The position numbers and the translations under genes are program-made. The notes below the pieces were generated by a model. The model ran no database searches and had not been told where the DNA came from. It saw only the letters and a list, made by a program, of their open reading frames with translations. 64,000 bases of DNA, taken from Ktedonobacter robiniae (GTDB lineage Bacteria > Chloroflexota > Ktedonobacteria > Ktedonobacterales > Ktedonobacteraceae). Of this stretch, positions 9,498 through 18,591 are shown in pieces. Position 1 is the stretch's first letter, and the number at the start of each line of letters is the position of its first letter. The stretch spans positions 1,178,001-1,242,000 of the forward strand of contig NZ_BNJG01000001.1 in assembly GCF_016587375.1 (NCBI RefSeq), given 5' to 3'.

Positions 9498-10706
9498 TTA
9501 AAGCGCCTCTTCTTGCTGCTTCAAGAGGGATAAGCGCTCCTCCCAGGCTGGCTGAGTATAGATGACGCGCCCCTGGCACACCGTGGCTTGCAGTTCCAGC
9601 GCCTGGTTGAGGATGACAAAGTCGGCATCGTAGCTTGGTCGCAGAAGCCCCTTGTGATCCGCAACCTTGATCGAGCGTGCGGCGTTATAGGACAGCATGC
9701 CAGACGCCTCTTGCAGGTTCACCGGCGTCATCTCCAGAATATTTCTCAACCCCTGGTCAAGTGTCAGGATACTCCCCGCCAGTGTGCCATCCTCAAGGCG
9801 TGCCGCGCCACAAATCGCACGCGCGACCTGGCCCGCGAACTCAAAGGTGCTATCCGGAACGCCCGCCCCCGCCTGGGCATCCGTAATCACGATGGTGCGC
9901 TGGGGACCCAACAACTTCACCAGCACATACATCATTGAGGGATGCACATGTACACCATCGGCGATCAGCTCGCCCATGACATGCTCAAGAGGGGCGATAG
10001 CGGCCAGTGGACCGGGGTTGCGGTGGTGCAGAGGTTGCATGGCATTAAAGCAGTGCGTTACATGCGAGACGCCATGTTTGACCGCCTCAAGCGTCTGCTC
10101 ATAGCTGGCCTCGGTATGGCCCATACTAATGGTCACTCCCTCAGCCAGCAGGCGCGCCATCATCTCGTTGGCCCCCACCAGTTCCGGGGCAAGCGTAACT
10201 AGCTTTAAATAGCCTTCAGTCAGCTCAAGAACCCGCTCAGTCTCTGCCAAGCTAGGCGTGCGTAACCAGATGGGAGGATGGGCGCCTCGCTTCTTCTCAT
10301 TGATATACGGTCCCTCAAGAAATATCCCCAGGGGTTGAGCACCCTCGGACCTGTGTTGCCAGTCCTTAATCGCCGACACCGCGGTTTGCAGCTGCGCCTC
10401 TGGCATACAGTTTGGCGTGCCGACCACGGCAACCAGGTACGATGTCACCCCGGTGGAGGCGACCCAGCGATTATAGGCCAGGATCTCCTCTAGCTTAGTG
10501 GTATGGAGATTATGACCACCGCCGCCATGGGTGTGAACATCAATAAAGCCGGGCAAAATAATCGCGTCCGTGGCATCAATCACCACTTCAGGCTGGCTAT
10601 CAGCCTGGTTCACTGTTTGAATTGTCCCCTGGGCAATAGTCATATTGCCCTCAGCTACATCCATTGTAGCATCGACTAAGCGAGCACCACTAAGTGTAAA
10701 ACGCAT
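9498..10706 (-). CDS. nagA: N-acetylglucosamine-6-phosphate deacetylase
   Basis: Amidohydrolase-family metalloenzyme that removes acetate from GlcNAc-6-P. The metal motif HTH is at 58-60 (FIDVHTHGGGGHN), followed by LGIFLEGPYINEKKRGAH (substrate loop, metal Glu), SMGHTEASYEQ (His ligand), VTHCFNAMQPLHHRNPG and IVITDAQAGAG (catalytic Asp). I start at the ATG at 10706, with GGAGAGG just upstream, giving 402 residues. The frame is open 87 nt further, but that extension has no ribosome site and is not family-like. It is divergent from the gntR gene and convergent with the SIS gene, so the three plausibly form one regulon. Confidence 0.94.
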   Translation of the reverse strand: MRFTLSGARLVDATMDVAEGNMTIAQGTIQTVNQADSQPEVVIDATDAIILPGFIDVHTHGGGGHNLHTTKLEEILAYNRWVASTGVTSYLVAVVGTPNCMPEAQLQTAVSAIKDWQHRSEGAQPLGIFLEGPYINEKKRGAHPPIWLRTPSLAETERVLELTEGYLKLVTLAPELVGANEMMARLLAEGVTISMGHTEASYEQTLEAVKHGVSHVTHCFNAMQPLHHRNPGPLAAIAPLEHVMGELIADGVHVHPSMMYVLVKLLGPQRTIVITDAQAGAGVPDSTFEFAGQVARAICGAARLEDGTLAGSILTLDQGLRNILEMTPVNLQEASGMLSYNAARSIKVADHKGLLRPSYDADFVILNQALELQATVCQGRVIYTQPAWEERLSLLKQQEEAL

Positions 10707-11163
10707 TGACCTCTCCTTCAAGGCGAAACCTAAAAAATACGATAACGACGTAACATCTTTTGTGCGGCTTCCCCTGCTATTGATACGTAACACACAGCAC
10801 GGTTAAATTGTACAATTTTCTTTCTGGACATGTACGTACCCTGTATATTCAGATCTGCTTTATTGCTAGCTTCACCATCCTTCATTTCTCATTGCCTTCC
10901 CAGTCTCTCCCTTGACGCCATCCTGCATTTATGAGATTATGACAGTGCAAGCTGGTATATACAACATACCAATTATACCATCTCTCTTTTCACAGCAGAA
11001 GAATAGCAAGCAAACTGGCACAAATACGTCATAGAGACGGTCTCACTTCGGGGCAGAAAAGGCTAGCCACTGCCCTATAGAACGCTGTACCATTTAGCAA
11101 TGTCGCTAGCATCGTGCTTGTACGCTGGAGAGCATCCACGGAAAGAGGTATGGAACCTATTTT
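10707..11163. other. 457-bp divergent intergenic region, nagA / gntR
   Basis: Contains an imperfect palindrome of HutC-operator type at 10953-10971. I see no coding sequence and no clear -35/-10 pair that I would defend. Confidence 0.5.
10953..10971. promoter_or_regulatory. Candidate GntR/HutC operator upstream of gntR and nagA
   Basis: TGGTATATACAACATACCA is a near-symmetric 19-mer of the TGGTnTAnAC...ACCA type bound by HutC-subfamily GntR regulators. A further ATACCA half-site follows at 10975-10980. It differs from the TCTAGACC boxes at 8050 and 8237, so either the regulator tolerates both or a second regulator acts here. Confidence 0.4.
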
Positions 11164-11904
11164 ATGCAAAGCCGAAAAAGCCCCCTACCACGTTACTATC
11201 AACTCAAGGAGATCATGCGCGAGAAGGTAACTTCTGGCGATTGGAAGCCAGGTGATCTCATTCCTTCTGAGCGCGAGCTTGGCGAACAATATGGCATTAG
11301 TCGTATGACCGCGCGCCAGGCGCTCACCGAACTGGTGAACGAGGGCATCTTTTATCGCGAACAGGGCAAAGGCACCTTTGTCAGTCGTAACAAGATTACA
11401 CAGCAGTTAATTCGCCTGACTGGCTTTACCGAGGATATCAGTGCGCGAGGTCAGGCCCCGGCAACACGCGTCCTCAGCATGCATATGATTCCCGCCACAG
11501 AAGACCTTGCCGAACGCCTGCGCCTGCACGTTGGTCAACCTATCTTCCGCCTGCAACGCCTGCGGCTCGCCGACAACGAACCGCTCGCAATTGAGCGCTC
11601 CCACCTCTCATTTATTGGCTGTGAAAGGCTGCTGGATGAGGACCTGGAGACACAATCGCTCTACCGCATTCTGGAAAGCAGGTATGGCATCCAACTCATT
11701 CAGGCAGAACAGGAACTTGAGGCGGGTCTCACCAATGAAGAAGATGCAAAGCTGCTGAATCTTCCCATAGGAAGCCCCGCCCTCTATACGCGTCGCACCA
11801 CCTATACCAATCGTGACCTACCCATTGAGTACGCACGCTCGGTCTACTGTGGGCATAAATACACATTCTACACCCATATGCTACGGAATCAGTTAGTTCC
11901 ATAA
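11164..11904 (+). CDS. GntR-family transcriptional regulator, HutC subfamily (NagR/DasR-like)
   Basis: 246 residues. An N-terminal winged helix-turn-helix (about 8-72: PLPRYYQLKEIMREKVTSGD, LIPSERELGEQYGISRMTARQAL) is followed by a UTRA ligand domain (about 95-240: LTGFTEDISARGQAPATRVL, PIFRLQRLRLADNEPLAIERSHL). This layout is that of NagR/DasR, repressors released by GlcN-6-P or GlcNAc-6-P. Location between nagA and the sugar kinase, plus matching operators, makes it the likely local regulator. The stop is 35 nt before the kinase start, so the two are probably co-transcribed. Confidence 0.88.
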   Translation: MQSRKSPLPRYYQLKEIMREKVTSGDWKPGDLIPSERELGEQYGISRMTARQALTELVNEGIFYREQGKGTFVSRNKITQQLIRLTGFTEDISARGQAPATRVLSMHMIPATEDLAERLRLHVGQPIFRLQRLRLADNEPLAIERSHLSFIGCERLLDEDLETQSLYRILESRYGIQLIQAEQELEAGLTNEEDAKLLNLPIGSPALYTRRTTYTNRDLPIEYARSVYCGHKYTFYTHMLRNQLVP

Positions 11905-11939
11905 GTGTGCACAGGGTATATGTCTCGCAAGGAGCAAGT

Positions 11940-12890
11940 ATGACAGAAGAACAGACCCTTTCAGCTCCCCTCGGCTTTCTGGGCATCGATGGTGGTGGAA
12001 GCAAAACGCTAGCCATCCTGATTGATGAACAGGGTCGCGAACTTGGGCGTGGGCAGGCTGGCAGCGCGAACTATGCCAATGTCGGGCTTGAGCAAGCCAA
12101 AGCAAGCATCTACCAGGCTGCGGCAGCGGCTCGTGCCCAGGCGCCAGGTCCAGTTGAGGTGCGTAATGCCTGGATTGGGCTCGCGGGCATCGATACCCCC
12201 CAGGCGCGCCGCGACTTCACACCTCACCTGCACGCACTGGCTCCCCACGTGCTCCTGACCAACGATGCTGAGTTGGGGCTAAGTGCTCTGCCTCAGGCCA
12301 TTGGCATCGTCCTCATCGCTGGTACAGGCTCCATCGCGCTTGGACGTGACCTGCATGGCAAGATACAACGTAGTGGGGGCTGGGGACACATCCTTGGAGA
12401 TGAAGGGAGCGGTTACGCGCTGGGGCAGCAAGCCCTACAGGCCGTTGTACGCGCCGCAGACGGGCGTGGACCCACCACCACCTTAATACACCGCATCCTG
12501 GAGCACTGGCAGCTCACTAATCCCTATGATCTGATTTCTCACATTTACCCTCTGGGTGATAAAGCCATAATTGCGCAACTCTCTACCTGTGTCCTGCAAA
12601 CTGCACGCGAAGGAGATACCGTGGCCAACGAGATCGTTCACCACGCCGCTGAAGAACTCGCGCTGGCCGTTAGTGCAGTCTATAAGAAGCTGGATTTTGC
12701 GGGACAGCCACTGGCCGTGGCACTGTGTGGTGGCTTACTTATACACGAAGGGGCATTTCGGCAGCAGGTCATAGAGCAGCTCAACCAATGCCTCACGCTT
12801 GGTGAGATCGCGCTTGTGGATGAGCCTGCACGCAGCGCGGCTCAGGGGGCAAGTAATCTTACGAGCACCACTCACTGGCAACAGACCTAA
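11940..12890 (+). CDS. BadF/BadG/BcrA/BcrD-family ATPase, probable N-acetylglucosamine kinase
   Basis: ASKHA-fold sugar kinase, 316 residues from the ATG at 11940, which has AGGAG 5-6 nt upstream. Phosphate-1 loop LGIDGGGSKTLAILID, phosphate-2 region LIAGTGSIALGRD, and the GlcNAc-kinase type loop GGWGHILGDEGSGYALGQQAL are all visible; a C-terminal adenosine motif is VALCGGLLI. BadF-family members of this size next to nagA are usually GlcNAc kinases, supplying GlcNAc-6-P to NagA. Glucosamine or MurNAc kinase activity is possible. Co-directional with and just downstream of gntR. Confidence 0.82.
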   Translation: MTEEQTLSAPLGFLGIDGGGSKTLAILIDEQGRELGRGQAGSANYANVGLEQAKASIYQAAAAARAQAPGPVEVRNAWIGLAGIDTPQARRDFTPHLHALAPHVLLTNDAELGLSALPQAIGIVLIAGTGSIALGRDLHGKIQRSGGWGHILGDEGSGYALGQQALQAVVRAADGRGPTTTLIHRILEHWQLTNPYDLISHIYPLGDKAIIAQLSTCVLQTAREGDTVANEIVHHAAEELALAVSAVYKKLDFAGQPLAVALCGGLLIHEGAFRQQVIEQLNQCLTLGEIALVDEPARSAAQGASNLTSTTHWQQT

Positions 12891-12905
12891 AGGCTGTGTA
12901 GTATG

Positions 12906-12976
12906 GCCGACGCTGCTAAAGCACGCGTCTACGTATCGTCCCATGATATGTAGACGCGTGCTTCAGCAGCGTCGGC
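12906..12976. terminator. 27-bp palindrome between sugar kinase and SIS gene (family P1)
   Basis: Arms 12906-12932 and 12950-12976 pair along their length with one A/G difference; the loop is 17 nt. The inner part (ACGCGTCTAC ... GTAGACGCGT) recurs in the hairpin at 30359-30442. It sits 16 nt after the kinase stop and 6 nt from the convergent SIS gene's stop. Confidence 0.65.
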
Positions 12977-12981
12977 AAGCT

Positions 12982-13763
12982 CTATACTGGGCGGATACGG
13001 TCGGCGTAGTACTGGACCAGGCGGTTATTGCGTTCCATTCCTCCTGGTACATTGGCGGAGAGATAGACTGGGGCCTCTAATCCTTGTTCAAGCAAGAGGG
13101 CAATAATACCCGCGGTCAACATCTGGGCGATAAGCGCACCCGTGACGGAAGAAATAGCGCAGGCGGTACTGCCATCGGGTAAGGCCAGCAAGGCATCGCC
13201 GAATGGCGCCTGGTTATCGATGACGAGGTCGGCAAGCTCATAGAGCTTCTTACCAGAGGGATGACGAGCTGGGGACTGGTGCGTATGGGCCAGCGAGGTG
13301 ACTGCCAGCAAGGTGTGGCCTCGCTGCTTCACCTGTTGCGCCACTTCAACAATAGCCGCATTCCCACCAGAATTTGAACAAATAAGAAATAGATCCTCAG
13401 GCTCAATATGGTAACATCCAAGCAACTCTTTGCCAGCCTGGAGATCGCGCTCAATATCAGGATGCATCACCACCGTAGGGGACCACCCCGCGCGTAAGGC
13501 CAGGTCCTCCAGGTCCAGCCGATTCACAGGGACCAGCCCCCAGCCCGACCAGCCAGTTCCATGGCAAAGGCACGTGAATGACCCGTGCCATAGGTATGGA
13601 TCACGCCACCACGCGCCAGGCAGACAGCACACAGGCGCGCCGCCTCCCGCAACCCATCCATCTGCGTTTGCTGTAAGCGTGTAACAGTCTGCATCGCCTC
13701 CTGCCAGTAACGCTCCATGCTCACGCCAGTCAAAGCATCATTGACTTCTCTCTGTTGACTCAT
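12982..13763 (-). pseudogene. SIS-domain protein (UPF0309-like), interrupted by a -1 frameshift
   Basis: Two overlapping frames together make one 260-residue SIS protein of the UPF0309 type. The N-terminal frame begins at 13763 and runs through GGVIHTYGTGHSRAFAMELAGRAGG; the C-terminal frame continues with LVPVNRLDLEDLALRAGW, LFLICSNSGGNAAIVEVAQQ and the end at 12982. The expected RAGGLVPV is broken at a C5 run (13537-13541; G5 on the coding strand) where six bases are needed. Everything else is intact, so a sequencing error is as likely as a true mutation. Its place in the nag cluster suggests an amino-sugar phosphate role, perhaps MurNAc-6-P related; this is inference. Confidence 0.8.
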
Positions 13764-14013
13764 ACATTGTCCTTCCGTGTAGTAAGGGAACCTACAGCAT
13801 ACTGCTCTCAGTATACGTCATCCTCCCCAGCTTAGCGCATCCTTTCACGCTGCTAGCACGTGGTAAGAGTAGCGTAATAGATTGCACTTGCCTTAGAAGG
13901 AATACTTTCAACATTTAGACATCAATGTATCTTTTCAGAAATTCTCGCTTATAAACATTTCCCTTAGGCATAGAGAGAACTTATGAAATGATATTAATAA
14001 AGGAGCGACTCTC

Positions 14014-14880
14014 ATGACACAAATGAAAGGGCATATCAACCAGGCCAGCCAGGATATGGGTGACGCCGCCAAAGACGTAGCCTATAGCAAAGGCATGACT
14101 ATCTTCGCCCGCATTGGCTACGCCGTGCGCGGTATTGTGTATGTCTTAATTGGCCTACTTGCCATTGAGCTGTCAGTTGGACATAGTGGCAAAACAACTG
14201 ATCAGGTAGGAGCCCTTCAAACCATCAACCAGCAGCCATTTGGCGGATTCTTGCTGACGGTAGTCGCCATTGGTCTCTTCGGTTATGCCATCTGGTCTCT
14301 TTTTCAGGCCATTCTAGACACAGAGCACAAAGGGAAAAAGACCATGGGCATTATTGGCCGCATTGGCTACGCCATTACCGGCATCTCGTATGGCCTGCTC
14401 GCCTACGGCGGCATTCAGACGGTAATGAACGGATCCAGCCACCAGTCCAGCTCTACCAAGAACACTCAGGACTGGACAGCGCGCCTGCTGCATACAAGCT
14501 TTGGCGTACCTCTGCTCGTGCTTGTTGGTATCATTGTGATAGGTCTGGGAGGATACCTCTGTTTCAGGGCCTATAAAGCAGATTTCGTCAAACATCTCTC
14601 GCTCTACGAAATTCAGCCAAATATCCGCAAAATGGCGGTGTTCGCGGGACGCTTTGGCTATGCCGCGCTGGGTATTGTCTTTGTGATTATCGGCATCTTC
14701 TTATTCATCGCCGCGGTCCAGCATAACGCCTACGAGGCCAAAGGTCTGGATGGGGCCTTACAGGTACTCTCTCAACAGCCATTTGGCGCCTTTATGCTGG
14801 GTGTTGTCGCGCTGGGCATGCTCTCCTATGGTGTCTATTCCTTTGTTGAAGCACGCTATCGGCACATTGGTATAAGATAG
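14014..14880 (+). CDS. DUF1206 membrane protein
   Basis: 288 residues with three tandem repeats of a two-helix DUF1206 unit: IGYAVRGIVYVLIGLLAIEL near 32, IGRIGYAITGISYGLLAYGG near 112, and FGYAALGIVFVIIGIFLFIA near 213. Each is followed by a second helix ending in a GYAIWSLFQA or SYGVYSFVEA type motif. Six membrane segments are predicted by eye. Between the first and second helix of units 1 and 3 the sequence LQ(T/V)xxQQPFG recurs. The function of DUF1206 proteins is unknown. AAGGAG lies 9 nt before the ATG. It stands alone, between a 250-bp gap and a convergent palindrome. Confidence 0.85.
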   Translation: MTQMKGHINQASQDMGDAAKDVAYSKGMTIFARIGYAVRGIVYVLIGLLAIELSVGHSGKTTDQVGALQTINQQPFGGFLLTVVAIGLFGYAIWSLFQAILDTEHKGKKTMGIIGRIGYAITGISYGLLAYGGIQTVMNGSSHQSSSTKNTQDWTARLLHTSFGVPLLVLVGIIVIGLGGYLCFRAYKADFVKHLSLYEIQPNIRKMAVFAGRFGYAALGIVFVIIGIFLFIAAVQHNAYEAKGLDGALQVLSQQPFGAFMLGVVALGMLSYGVYSFVEARYRHIGIR

Positions 14881-14916
14881 ACATCTTCTCTAGAATCTCA
14901 TCTTCGGGGAGTTCTT

Positions 14917-14978
14917 GGGAATGAGGAAGGCTGTGTGATACAGGCAATTGCCTGTACCACACAGCCTTCCTCATTCCC
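14917..14978. terminator. 31-bp loopless palindrome between DUF1206 gene and 14982 gene
   Basis: A 62-bp palindrome centred at 14947.5 with one G/A wobble position and no loop bases (the real hairpin would open a few base pairs). It ends 4 nt before the stop codon of the convergent gene. Confidence 0.7.
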
Positions 14979-14981
14979 TGT

Positions 14982-15896
14982 TTAAAGATCTGGATGCACC
15001 AGTGCGCCCACAGCCCCTTCATAGCTCGCCAAAAGCTGGGACAAATCCTGCAATAAGCGTCCCACCCGGTTCATTTGTGCAATGATTTCACTCCGCTTCT
15101 GCAAATCATTGCGCAAATTTTCTTCGAGAAATTTTAAAAAGACCATCGCATCCTTAACATGCAAATAGAGCACACCTTTTTTAGCATTCATTTGCAGGTG
15201 CTTCTCATACACCTGGGACAGTTGTGCCAATTGCGGGCTGGCGGGTAATCTGGGCATGGCTTCAATGTTCTCCATGGTATCCTGTCGTGGAAGCGAGGAG
15301 AGTTCTTCGGTGTGAGACTGGGACTCGTGCATCTCCAGGGTTTCAGATAAGGCGCGCACAAACTCCAGAAACATATAATATAGATCGGCAATAAAGCCAC
15401 GGACGCGATGAAGCGCATCCTCGACAGAGTGCTGCTGGTTCTGGGGCAGTTGCCCCTCTGCTTCTGGATCAGTAGCAGCCTGGATTTCATCCAGCGTTGC
15501 CATAACCTCATTGAAGCGCACCACGAATGCATCGAGAGTATTGCCATTGCCCATATGCAAATATGTGCTATATACGCGATAGAGCGCCTCCAGGTGAGGT
15601 TGCGCTCTGGCAGCCGTAAACGCTCCCTGGTGCTGCTGGGCAGGAATCTCCAAAGAGGGTGCCGTCATTTGAGGCAAGACAGGCATTGTGCTTGTATCCT
15701 GCTCCTTTGGTGCGTGGGTTGCGGCCAGTGGACCCCGTAAAAACTGGAGCGTCTTCTCAATATCCGAAGCCAGTTCCACACGCTGCTCCTCTCGCAAGAC
15801 AGCGTTGTATTTCACCATACTGAGGCACGCCAGGACTGTCGCGATTGCGTGCTCCAATTGTGACATTGGGGGCTGCGGTAAATTATCCCGCATCAT
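14982..15896 (-). CDS. Hypothetical helical protein with internal duplication
   Basis: Not recognised. 304 residues, no signal peptide or membrane segment, rich in amphipathic helix. Two stretches resemble each other: PHLEALYRVYSTYLHMGNGNTLDAF near 98 and PQLAQLSQVYEKHLQMNAKKGVLYL near 212. Both continue with VxxxMxxLxxx, suggesting a duplicated helical module separated by a Gln/Ser/Glu-rich linker. GGGAGGG lies 9 nt before the ATG. The gene begins only 20 bp after the stop of the zinc-ribbon/Ig-repeat gene, so the two are very probably one transcript and may work together. Codon use resembles its neighbours. Confidence 0.7.
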   Translation of the reverse strand: MMRDNLPQPPMSQLEHAIATVLACLSMVKYNAVLREEQRVELASDIEKTLQFLRGPLAATHAPKEQDTSTMPVLPQMTAPSLEIPAQQHQGAFTAARAQPHLEALYRVYSTYLHMGNGNTLDAFVVRFNEVMATLDEIQAATDPEAEGQLPQNQQHSVEDALHRVRGFIADLYYMFLEFVRALSETLEMHESQSHTEELSSLPRQDTMENIEAMPRLPASPQLAQLSQVYEKHLQMNAKKGVLYLHVKDAMVFLKFLEENLRNDLQKRSEIIAQMNRVGRLLQDLSQLLASYEGAVGALVHPDL

Positions 15897-15916
15897 GCAA
15901 TGCTGCCCTCCCTTTT

Positions 15917-18301
15917 TTAACCCAGAACATTTAAGACAATAGTAATAACCTGTGGACTGCCTTTGATGCTGGCGCCGTTGCTGTCATAGGCTGTCAACGT
16001 CACATGTCCCCGATAGGTACCTAAGATTTTTCCCGCAGAATTCACTTCTATATTTAGCTTATTTCCGCCACTCGTATTACTTCCCGTCGTAGAAGAGAGC
16101 GAAATCCAGGATGCATCGGTACTCGCGTTCCAGGTCCCACCACAAACACCTGTACTGGCGAGAGCAATCTCCTGTGCCTGCGGAGTCGTATCCAACAAGG
16201 TGGCCTGGAATGTCAGCGTGCTCGGCGAGGCACTAAACGTGCAGGATTGCACTGTTTGCTGGGCAACGATGAGATTGATCGCGACCGTTTGTGGGCCACT
16301 CATCACGGCCTGGCCAGTGCTATCCGTCGCCGTGACCTGGACCTGGGAAGTATAGCTACCAGCGGCAAGACTCGCAGCGGTAACACGGACAGGAATATCG
16401 ACAGAGCCACCAGCATCCAATGCGCCCTGAAGTGTCTGTATTAGCAACCAGGATGCGCCACCGGTGATTTGCCAGGAGAGACCCGCTTGCCCAGTATTAG
16501 CCAGGCTAAGACTCTGTTGCGTACTACTGGCCTGACCCGGTGAAAGCGTAAACGAGAGATGGGTCGGCGTGACCGCCAAGCTGGATGTTGCCTGTGACCC
16601 CGTGGGCAGAACTGTCGCTTGCACACTGATCATCTGACTTGATTGCGCTGTCTTCAGCACAAAGGAGCCTGTATACAGTCCGGGTGCCAGCTTCGTGGCA
16701 TCCACGGTCAATGCTATATCTGTCGAGCGCTGCACATCTAGAGTTCCCTGCACCGGGCCGATCGTCAGCCAATCACTTTGCGAGCTAGCCTGCCAAGACA
16801 ATTTCTCATGACAGCCAGTGGGGACATGTAGGCTCAACTGGTGCGGAAGAGTCATCTGTTGTCCAGCGCTCACACGCGCCATGATACTTGTCACGCTGGG
16901 CCGCACTTCACAGGGTGGGCGCACCACCAGGGAGAGCGCGATAGATTGCGGGCTGTTCAACGCCTTCTGGTCCGCCTGGAAGGAGATAATGCCGCTATAG
17001 ACATCGGTAAAGAGCGACTGACTATGCATAGATAAGTGAACAATTTCGGTTTTACCGGGCGCGATATTCCCCATCCTTGGGTCTACATGCAACCACTCTA
17101 TACGCTGCTGAAAACCAGATTCCTCAGAAAGCGAGGCCAGTTGCACCTGACTAGCAAGCGACCAATGAAGCGGTTTATTGCCTGTATTGGTAATCTTCAG
17201 GGCGTCTTCCACTGCATCAGTCGAGCCATCAAAGGTGCTGGCTGCAATCGCTGGCGGAGATACCGTCAACACAGGACCCGGGTCGCCAGGCAAGGACTTT
17301 ACCGTCATTTTCACCGTTACCTTTTGCGTGCCACCTGTACTGGCCATAATCAGCAGCGATCCCTTATATTCGCCAGGCTGTAGACCTGTACGAGAGACGG
17401 CCAGGAAGATAGTCTGACCATCACTAAAGGTACCAAAGGTTGGTGTAGTAAACAGCCAGGCTGGTTTGATATTGCCAATCGCCCATGAGATAGTTCCTCC
17501 ACCTGTATTACGTAGACGCAGGGATTGAATAGAGTTTGAGCCTTGTAAGCTCGCTCCCATATCAAGCGCGGTCTGGCTCAGTTGCAGACTGGGCGGCTGA
17601 ACCGCACCAACCACATGCAATGTGGCATGGGCAACATTACGCGTGCTGGCATCCTCAGCCTGTACAGTATGCTCTCCCGCCTCCCAGTTTGCATCAATCT
17701 GCAAACGCACCCTCGCCTTCCCGGCGTCATCGAGTTGCACATAGTTATCGGATTGATTGTGAGGGAGCGCTAGTGTCTGAAGCAGGCGCACCGCGACCTG
17801 CACATCACGCGTGATACGCACATGAGCACGAGGCGTAAAGCTGCTCAAGCGCAACTCGATTACCTCTCCATGTGTGACCACGCTCTTCTCCAGAGCCAAA
17901 GCAGGCTGGGCACTTCCTCCCTGGCCCAACCGAAAATAGAAAAAGGCCAGTGCCCCATCAGCAAGTGCCAGCAACAGCAAGACGACTGCAATGATTCTCC
18001 AATGTCTGCGCACCCATGTGCGTCGGTACGCGGGACGAGGCGTTGTCGGAACCAGGCTAGAAGGAAACATATGCTCTGCGGAGATCGGCGATAGCTCTGA
18101 CAACACAGGTGTCACTGGTAGCTTCGGCAGTGCAGATACTGGCGGCTTCGCGGGCGAAAGAACATGCCCTTGTGTACCAGCCGAGAAGAATGTAGATGAA
18201 CGCTCCTGCCCTGGAGAACTCTCCAGGAGAGCGATCTGGCATTTTTGACAGAACGCGACATCATTCGCACATGGATTATTACATCGGAGACATTGATGCA
18301 T
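15917..18301 (-). CDS. Zinc-ribbon, single-pass membrane protein with BACON/Ig-like repeats
   Basis: I start at the ATG at 18301 (AGGAG 9 nt upstream; the frame is open 45 nt further without a ribosome site), giving 794 residues. Order: N-terminal zinc ribbon CxxC...CxxC (CLRCNNPCANDVAFCQKC), a Ser/Pro-rich linker, one membrane helix (IIAVVLLLLALADGALAFFYF), then a long outside region of five or six roughly 90-110-residue beta-sandwich repeats. These are of the BACON / choice-of-anchor type, with recurring phrases such as LxLxNTGxxxLxW, WLxxxPxxGxL and LxPGxYxGxxxxxxS. The ribbon is cytoplasmic, the repeats are surface-exposed and probably bind glycans or proteins. Partner of the 14982 gene downstream. 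Function unknown. Confidence 0.8.
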   Translation of the reverse strand: MHQCLRCNNPCANDVAFCQKCQIALLESSPGQERSSTFFSAGTQGHVLSPAKPPVSALPKLPVTPVLSELSPISAEHMFPSSLVPTTPRPAYRRTWVRRHWRIIAVVLLLLALADGALAFFYFRLGQGGSAQPALALEKSVVTHGEVIELRLSSFTPRAHVRITRDVQVAVRLLQTLALPHNQSDNYVQLDDAGKARVRLQIDANWEAGEHTVQAEDASTRNVAHATLHVVGAVQPPSLQLSQTALDMGASLQGSNSIQSLRLRNTGGGTISWAIGNIKPAWLFTTPTFGTFSDGQTIFLAVSRTGLQPGEYKGSLLIMASTGGTQKVTVKMTVKSLPGDPGPVLTVSPPAIAASTFDGSTDAVEDALKITNTGNKPLHWSLASQVQLASLSEESGFQQRIEWLHVDPRMGNIAPGKTEIVHLSMHSQSLFTDVYSGIISFQADQKALNSPQSIALSLVVRPPCEVRPSVTSIMARVSAGQQMTLPHQLSLHVPTGCHEKLSWQASSQSDWLTIGPVQGTLDVQRSTDIALTVDATKLAPGLYTGSFVLKTAQSSQMISVQATVLPTGSQATSSLAVTPTHLSFTLSPGQASSTQQSLSLANTGQAGLSWQITGGASWLLIQTLQGALDAGGSVDIPVRVTAASLAAGSYTSQVQVTATDSTGQAVMSGPQTVAINLIVAQQTVQSCTFSASPSTLTFQATLLDTTPQAQEIALASTGVCGGTWNASTDASWISLSSTTGSNTSGGNKLNIEVNSAGKILGTYRGHVTLTAYDSNGASIKGSPQVITIVLNVLG

Positions 18302-18591
18302 CAAAAACACTCCTGAAAAGGCACTATAACCACCAACCCCAATCAAGGTCTCACCTGGAAGCTCTCCGTTTTCTTGAGAGCGCGAGCAGCTTATTTTTTA
18401 ATATGCAAGATAATTGCTCTTCCCTATTCTACATTGGTTAAGTGTAATTCTCGAATTTTTACCCCATTGGTCATGTTCTTGCATATGCAGTTCTACAAGA
18501 TCCCTACACGCAAATATACAACATTACCTGTTACACAATGTATACTTAGAACAGTCTATTTTTGTCTGTATCGCCAGCGAAGGAGCTATAT

